Below, piece by piece: positions 57,480 to 64,000 of a stretch of 64,000 nucleotides of DNA. The translations under genes were made by a program, and so were the position numbers. Every line of letters begins with the position of its first letter. Position 1 is the stretch's first letter. The DNA is from Eleusine coracana subsp. coracana (taxonomy: Eukaryota > Streptophyta > Magnoliopsida > Poales > Poaceae): NCBI GenBank assembly GCA_032690845.1, contig CM064431.1:27100300-27164299 (forward strand), in the 5' to 3' direction. Below the pieces are notes generated by a model. The model was not told the origin of the DNA. It saw only the letters and a list, made by a program, of their open reading frames with translations, and did not search any database.

Positions 57480-58493
57480 TCATCCTTCAGAGCACACTAC
57501 TGATATCGACTCCCCTCCCATCGACACTGCTTCCTCAGGGGAAGTCGATGAACCAGTGCATGCTCCTTCATCAACTCTGGCTTTGATTCCTTGGGTCAAT
57601 CCATAGGTACTATTCTTCGATCTACAACTGAACCCTTTATCCTTGTAAACTTTTAATCCTTCATGTCGTAAGAATTCCGGTCATCGGCCCTCGTCGCATA
57701 TATCCTTGAATCCTCGGATGTTCTGACTTCTTCATTGATTCCTGGCCACAATACCCCGATGCCCTCATCGACTCCAGAAACAACAGTAAGAATCAATCCC
57801 TCTTGTCTTAATAATATATATTTGACTGCCATCTTCTTAACAATCCCATCTCTCCCTTTTTAGGCTCAAATCTCCAGACGCACTTCATCAATATACTTGG
57901 TTCTAGAAGTCCGCGCTGCTTTATAGGATATCCTCCATCGACTCGACATCCCCATCGAGAATCTAGTCTTGAATGCTGGCCCAATCAGAGCAAGATACCT
58001 TGAGGTAAAGGACTTCCTGCCCTCTGGTCTGGTTTCAGTATTGTAGCCGGTGGCAAACATCGAATTCCACCAATACCAAGTACTAGAAGCCCAAGCCCGC
58101 GTTGAGCGTCAGTCAGCGCAGAGAATTCAAGCAGAGGCAGCTGACAAGAGGGCTGAAGAAGAGAAGAACAAGTACACGGCCTTAATCTCTAAATCTGCCG
58201 ATCTTGAGGGGAAACTTGTGAATCTGCGACGAAAGCGAGACGAGCTCCAGATAGCCCTTGAAGCCAAGAACAAGGAGATAGCCGATGCGGAAGCCACACT
58301 TGCCAGAATACCAGATGAAATTGTGGAGCAAGAAGGCATCACTACGTCATCTTATGAACAAGCTACGGACCTGTGGAGCATCGTATCCAGTATCGTCGGC
58401 ACCGTTGACGAAGACGCTTACACAGTAGCACAAGTCGATGCACTTCGAATGAAAGCGATTGAGATCATTGATTTCTACTGCCTTGATGAGTAG
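57480..58493 (+). pseudogene. Antisense ORF (aORF-like) of the Tat element, with apparent introns
   Basis: Lies on the strand opposite gag, between the pol remnant and the left LTR, as the extra antisense ORFs of Tat-lineage elements do (Grande, RIRE2 and Retand types). Apparent exons: about 57470-57607 (DIDSPPIDTASSGEVDEP), a segment ending at 57786 before GTAAGA, and a final exon from 57864 after TTTTTAG. Two in-frame TAG stops (about 57924 and 58044) break the last exon. The block from 58050 to 58493 (147 codons) is open: an Ala/Glu/Lys-rich coiled coil (QRIQAEAADKRAEEEKNKY) followed by an acidic helical end. Splice sites are by inspection only. Confidence 0.6.
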
Positions 58494-58614
58494 TTATTAG
58501 ATATGATTTGTTTTGTAAATCTGCTACCATATTTGTTCTGTAATATTTTTTGAACTAAGGGCGATATCATTGATATCGGCCATCTGAAGATGATGTGTAG
58601 GCATCGGCTGTGAA

Positions 58615-59702
58615 TCACCTCGCTCTTTTTTTTTTCTGCCAAGGACGATATTTATCATATCGGCGTGACCAAGCACCCGAGATCATGCGCCAACCCAAAT
58701 GCTTGGATGATATTTCTTCAAATACTTCCCATTGATTGCTCTCCGAAACTCTTCTCCATCTAATCCCAAAAGCAGTCTTTGGTATATCTTCTTTGATAAA
58801 TGTCGGCTTGGGCTTGTCGCCATCTCCTACATTTACATCTTGCAATTCATCAGCCAACATAAACTCTTTTCCCAACTTGCCATCTTCTACAAACTCCATT
58901 GTGGCGTCTGTCAGAGAAACAACTTTGAATTTGACTGGTCCACCACCTCAAGACCCTGAGTGGTAATCTTGACGTAGTCCCCATCCCAAATCTTGCCAGA
59001 AAGACATTCCATATCATCTACGTGCCATGGTGCTAAATCGGCCAATGCAATGTTGACGGTTTTATCGGCCAGAACCAGCTCCACTCGATCACCAATCCAC
59101 TGGATCATAGGCTGATGCATTGTTGATGGTACACAGCAATTCGCATGTATCCAATCAAGATCTAGTAGAAGGCTATAGGTTCCCTTTCCTTCAATAACAA
59201 AAAATATAACCGACAAAGTTTTACTACCGATAGTAAGTTCAACATTCAAAACTCCTTTGGCTGCTACAGTATGACCACCATAATCCCGCAAAATCATGTT
59301 AGTATCAATCAAATCTTCATCAGTCTTACCCAGCTTTCTTGCAGTAGTGATCAACATGATGTTAACCGCAGCCCCTCCGTCGACCATCATCTTTCCCATC
59401 GGTATCCAATTGACAAAGCCTTTCAAGTACAAAGCCCTTAGGTGCCGATGCTTGGACTCATCTTGTTTATCAAATATTACCTGTTGTATATCAAATACCA
59501 ATTGTGGTGCTCCACTCTCATCAGCAAATAGTTCTTCTTCTTCTGAAGCCATGAACTCTTGTGGTAGCATCATCACCATGCCTACTGTAGCACCGGGTAC
59601 TTGTACTTGTGATTTCACCTCAGGTCTCCAGACCTTCCTAGGCGGCTCATCATCTCCTTCATCATAATAGTAATAGCCAGCCCTCATCTGTTTGCACTGC
59701 AT
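58615..59702 (-). pseudogene. Tat-lineage protease and truncated pol
   Basis: Minus-strand ORF of 263 codons with the Tat-type aspartic protease active site MMVDGGAAVNIML (DGG in place of DSG/DTG) at about residues 105-117. It is preceded by LRALYLKGFVNWIPMGK and followed by YSLLLDLDWIHANCCVPST. A frameshift near 58905 leads to MEFVEDGKLGKEFMLADEL, and the sequence ends after 95 codons where the RT region should begin. The RT is absent, apparently by deletion. Confidence 0.82.
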
Positions 59703-62700
59703 TCTCTGAACCCTACGCTTTTGACTTCTAGAAAATATTCCAGATGGACACCACTAATTGCTCTGTTCCTGTTCTTCCTGGAGGTCTTTCTCGACTTCTA
59801 CATCGAACTGAACTTCTTCTTTTGTCTTCTTGGGGCCAAGTCAATCAAAAGCTGACACTCTGCCTTGCCCATCGACTTTCCTTTTCATTGACTCTTTAAT
59901 GTTGCTTTGTCGATCTTGCTGTCGATAGAACTTAGGAGCTTCTCTACGCATCCGTTCTACACGTCGACTGCAACCAGGACAATTGTTGATCGAAGGTAGC
60001 TTCATGTTATTTTCCTAGCAATATTTGAAAAATGGACACTCCCAGTGTAGATAAAACTATGATTCCTTTAATTCTATGTCCCTTTTCTTCTGATATCGGC
60101 TAATAAAAGCTTCAACATTGTTGATATCGGCCATGTTAACATTTGCAGGGAATGGATGTCCATCGATCTTCATAGCACCTTCGGTAAACTTTATCTTGCC
60201 TTGCTCAATCTCCATCTATATTTGTCTTTTGAAAACTTTGCAGTCATTGGTATTATGTGATAAGAACACGACGACGGTGTCCGGATTTTATCCCAATCTT
60301 TCACGGTACAGCAAGTACTAGCAAGTATATATAGGTATTGAAACTTGTTATCTCAGCTATGAATAGATAGAACAACAATCTCAAGCTCAATGATCCAGCA
60401 ACCATAATAAAATAGACACCACCGATTTGTTATCCAATAGCAATCATAAACCAGCTAGAACACGATAGGAAAATACCGGCTTACAAGAACTTGATGTAGA
60501 TGCAAACCAGTAGAGATAAACTCTCCAACTCATTACTTAGACAAGCATGATCTGGAGATGGGGAACCACAAGTTCCAGCATGCACCCAAGGGAAGAATCA
60601 CTTGATCACGCACTTCAGCGACTGGCAGAGATCGGCGGCAGCAACCGGTAGAGGAGGGCAACACCTCTAGGGTTTCTTGGAGGACACCAGGACCAAAAAC
60701 ACAATACAATCACGTCCTAGCTTATAGGGGCGCTGGCCCTAGGCTATATGGCACGCAAGCCAGCCAAAAACCCGGTTCAACTCGAACACATCTAAAAACA
60801 GACTCGGACTCAACACAACCTAGCACTGTTTTGATTATTGCGAACGCTAGGGAGTTTATTTGACTATGGGGCCAGATCCGTTGGAAAGGTTATCAAATTA
60901 TGTTTCCAACGAGTATGTACTCAGCCCAATCCGACTCCGTATGGCCCAGTTATGCTACTTTTACTCTGCACCTGTCTGGCTGATCCTAAACCGAGTCCGA
61001 ACTGATTTTGAGTTTCCATATCTTCTGATTTTGTGACTGGGTGGATTTGAGACCGTGTAGACTTTGAAAGTAAAGTATTTCATACCTTTGGGAAGGCCTG
61101 TAACACCAATATATGTTCCTTACTTTTCACAAGTGGCACAACCATTGATCCAATCATAACATATTTCTTCGTTTCTCGTTTCTTTTCCTCAACCTTCAGA
61201 TTGGTCCCAATGAAAACATTGCATGGCATAGAATAACTGGATGGCAAATCCTTACTTTGCTCTTCATTATTCATAATATTTGTCAAAGATCCAAACTGAA
61301 TGTTGGAGTATTTTGATATATCATGTTCTGCAATATGTGTAAAATCATGCTTATTTTCAGAATACGTAGTTTTAATGACTCGATGAGCCATGGGCTCATC
61401 ATTATGAGACGACGAGTTATGCCATTTGCAATAATTTTTCTTCTTCAATTCTTCAGCAGGTGGTATCATATGATTAGGTGGCAACTAAATGTGCTTCTGC
61501 TGCAACACCATGTCAAATACCTTATCGGCCTTGGTGATGTCGAAGTCATACTTTTCTTCCGCCTCATTCTGCTTCACCCAAGGACACAACAAAATATTCT
61601 TATTCCTCGTCCATTCAGCCATTTTGACATCTTCGGTCTCCTCCCCAGACTCAGAGTCCTAATCATTATAGTTGACTTGAATCGGCCTTGACCGTGCCCC
61701 TCGAGTCAGATTCTCCTGGATAGATACCTTCTATACCAATTGGGACAAGCTCTCAAACTCAGCCGAGGGAAACTTTTCCCTTAGGGGAGCTACTAACCCA
61801 TTAAAAGCAATCTCCACCATCTGATTATCTATTAAATTGGAGACTGAAACACTTGATGCGCACTTCCCTGAACCTCTGCACGTAATCATGCACAGACTCA
61901 CCAGCTTTTTGCCTTACAGCAATTAAATCTGACAATCTCATCTCCCTGGTCTCAGCGAAGAAATACTTATGAAACTTCTATTCGAGATCGGCCCAAGTTA
62001 TAATAGAATTCGGGGGCAATGATGTGAACCATGAAAAAGCTAAAGCGGACAATGATAACGGAAATAGCCTAATTTGCAATGCTTCGGTAGCTCCTGCCTC
62101 TCACATTGCACCGAAAACCGGCTGATATGCTCAATAGTGGTAGTATTGTCTTGTCCAGTGAACTTAGTAAACTTTGGTGGCCTGTATCGACTTGGCATAG
62201 GAATCAAGTCATAGCTAGGAGGATACGGGGGTCGATACATATAAGTTTGCTTCTTTGGCTTTAACCCGAATTCTTGTCTCATTATCTCAACAATCTTTAC
62301 TGCCCAGTCATTGGTTGAAACATTGGTATTTGGAGTAGCCAATGCAGGATCAGACGCTGGCACTTGTGGGGCTGTCTATGAACCAAAATTGACAAAGTGT
62401 GTTGGCCTTCCAATTCCCCAGGCAATGCAGATGAAGATGGCATGCCGAACAGGCTTGGCTCTACATTTGGTGTTGTACCATATGTCATATTTGGTTCTGA
62501 AGTGTCTTGCCTGTAATATTGCGGCTGTGTTTGCGGTGATGTCTTCTACAGAATAATCCTAGGACTAGACCCAGGTGTTCTCCTTGTAGCACCACCACTG
62601 TTATTCCTTGGGGGTGGAGTGGTACTCTCTAATGCTGGCCCCAAGCTTGCTGAAGGCATTGCAGTGCTAGTACTGGGTGGTTGTTGCTCGAGTACTTCGA

Positions 62701-63181
62701 TTGCAGGCCGAGGAATATTCCCCTGCATACGGAAATACATCGGCCCACATGCTGGATCATCATATACGCATCCCTCCACTGTCTGAATAATCAAAGCCCT
62801 CAAAGTATTTACCAACATAGGTGATTGATTGATCAATGCATGATGTATAGCCGCATGTATCATGCTGTTCAATGTACCCTCATCTACCACCTCCATTGTC
62901 TTATCGACAGGTGACTTCCCAGTTTCATCTTCTTCAATCAAAGCAGCCACATGTAATTTTCCTCTTTGTATGATCTTGCCATGCCTGGTTTTGCTAAATG
63001 TGCTCAACAAAAGGCTTTCATACTCTGCAATTTTTTGATCAATTTGTGCCTTTGTTTCATCGCTTAGATCATCCCTATCAACAGGCATCATGTTCTCCAT
63101 CTTAAGATCCACGCAGACATCATGTTTTGATGGAGGATTGTCAGGGAGCTTGGGATCCGTTGGCATTCCAGGTTCAGTCAT
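59703..63181 (-). pseudogene. Tat-lineage gag pseudogene, split by an insertion
   Basis: Starts MTEPGMPTDPKLPDNPPSKHD at 63181. It includes a Pro-rich middle, then PPYPPSYDLIPMPSRYRPPKFTKF, FTKFTGQDNTTTIEHISRF, SWFTSLPPNSIITWADLE (stop), KYFFAETREMRLSDLIAVRQ and KKNYCKWHNSSSH. The 1144-bp insertion 60258-61401 follows. Past it the frame resumes with NDCKVFKRQIQMEIEQGKI, DGHPFPANVNMADI and FYRQQDRQ. Several stops and at least two frameshifts are present. Gag would package element RNA. Confidence 0.78.
60258..61401. mobile_element. LTR-type insertion (probable solo LTR) in the Tat gag
   Basis: Begins TGATAAGAAC and ends GGGCTCATCA (imperfect TGATRAG inverted ends). It is flanked by TTATG (60253-60257, 61402-61406). 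Removing it rejoins the gag sequence SHN to TNDCKVF. No gag-pol inside. A minus-strand ORF of 134 codons (61080-61484) crosses the right boundary and is largely element sequence without a known domain. One copy of the 46-nt-spaced module lies on the minus strand (60953 to 60907), suggesting the element is antisense. Confidence 0.8.
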
Positions 63182-63228
63182 GTCATAGATATTGAACTTC
63201 TTGGTCCCACCGAGCGTGCCAAAAAGCG

Positions 63229-64000
63229 TATTGACGCAAAAATCACATGCGTGACCCGAGAGATTTTCTTAACTCTAGTGCGGGCTCAACACAAAGAAAC
63301 CGGGGCGTGCCAGTCAATTTTCCCTGCAAATCCACAAAGAGTCAAACGGTCAAATTCCATGGGTCACCGGCCCAGGACAGGCTGATGAAGAAATCCGATA
63401 ATCACTATTAGTGAAAACTAGCCGATGGCTATAAACAGCTGATAATAACATCCAAAGAAACTAATCGGCTGATTTGTATCGGCTTATCGGTGACTCAATA
63501 AGCGAATATAAAATAATGTGTGAATAGTGCCAACTGGAATCGAGTCAAAAGAATAGAGTCGATGGATTTATGATAAATGCGCTAAAACTCATTCAGTCGA
63601 TGAAAGAAAGTCGATGGGCCAAAGTCGATAGAAGTATAGTAATCATGCACGGAACTCTGCCCGTCGATAGGTGCTAAGATAGATCTGATAGCTAGTATTG
63701 CAAATATGCCTCAAATTCAGAGATCTAGTCCTATTAAACAAAAAAGGGCAATCCACTTCTAATATAAAACAATAAATAGGCAAAACACTAAGAAGCCGAT
63801 CAAACCGTGATAATGTGTCGGCTAAACATCCCGACAGAAATCTATCGACTCTGCCGATAAACAGATCGAATCTAACCTTATAAACCCAGCTGGAGATCAA
63901 AGTCGATGCAGCCTTGCTGATTTGAACAGATCAAACTTAATCGAGATAGTGTTCAAACAAGGCAAATAGAGCTAGATTTAATCCAATTATAGATAGGATC
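63229..64000 (-). repeat. Right LTR of the Tat-lineage element, incomplete
   Basis: Begins TATTGACGCAAAAATC (TG changed to TA) and runs past the window end. It shares TTCTTAACTCTAGTGCGGG and GGCGTGCCAGTCA with the left LTR, but they diverge after about 150 bp, so this copy is old. Confidence 0.65.

Larger units (their letters stand above)
53390..64000 (-). mobile_element. Tat-lineage gypsy element, antisense, coding for gag and protease only
   Basis: Plus-strand LTR starts are TGTTGACGCC (53390) and TATTGACGCA (63229). They are followed by similar text (TTCTTAACTCTAGTGC, GGCGTGCCAGTCA). The minus strand has a Tat-type junction (GGCACGCTCGGTGGGACC) and then gag. Order on the minus strand: LTR (63229 to beyond 64000), gag (63181-59703, split by an insertion), protease (59702-58911), a short pol remnant (to 58615), then a spacer with an oppositely oriented ORF (57480-58493), and LTR (from 53390). 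RT, RNase H and integrase are missing. The target-side duplication cannot be checked because the far flank is outside the window. Confidence 0.82.

Overview
The window is nuclear DNA from a grass (Poaceae). This is suggested by Ty3/gypsy LTRs of 3.5-5.4 kb, Helitrons ending in a hairpin plus CTAG, and grass-type hAT and Tourist-like MITEs. A GH1 beta-glucosidase with many short introns also fits. I could not settle the species from sequence alone. About 95% of the 64 kb is transposable elements, many inserted into one another. I find one host gene that looks intact, and no rRNA, tRNA, CRISPR or bacterial-type operon.

Layout. 1-9.1 kb: a decayed autonomous Helitron (Rep plus PIF1-like helicase). 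Its helicase tail and downstream flank (3181-5343) are duplicated at 6753-9075. 9.1-10.8 kb: unassigned DNA. 10.8-24.0 kb: an old miniature LTR element (TRIM) split by a 12.4-kb LTR retrotransposon (10990-23354) with 4.7-4.8-kb LTRs and almost no coding sequence. 24.05-36.73 kb: a gypsy element with coiled-coil ORF, gag and pol. Its 5' LTR is truncated and its 3' LTR carries a further solo-LTR-like insertion with a perfect target duplication. 36.7-41.1 kb: unassigned DNA with a 47-bp poly-C run, then a degenerate antisense retroelement between direct repeats. 41.4-41.9 kb: Tourist-like MITEs. 42.09-45.04 kb (minus strand): a 13-exon GH1 beta-glucosidase gene predicted to encode 519 residues, the only intact gene. 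46.06-51.7 kb: an antisense gypsy fragment, its LTR hit by a truncated LINE and its body by a second TRIM. 52.7-53.4 kb: the start of a copia element, cut within gag by a Tat-lineage gypsy element (53390 to past the window end). That element contains a hAT MITE and another TG...CA insertion.

At least ten insertions can be ordered by nesting, and seven have readable target-site duplications. The autonomous-like gypsy and the coding-poor element share a primer-binding site, leader motifs and integrase tail, so the second was probably mobilised by proteins of a relative of the first.

The most unusual signals are non-coding. An indel-free module of about 80 nt with an exact 46-nt internal spacing occurs seven times, in four different LTR elements. 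Two unrelated LTRs each carry seven copies of a short palindrome, often paired 21-22 bp apart. The stop codons in the gypsy pol are mostly those expected from cytosine deamination.
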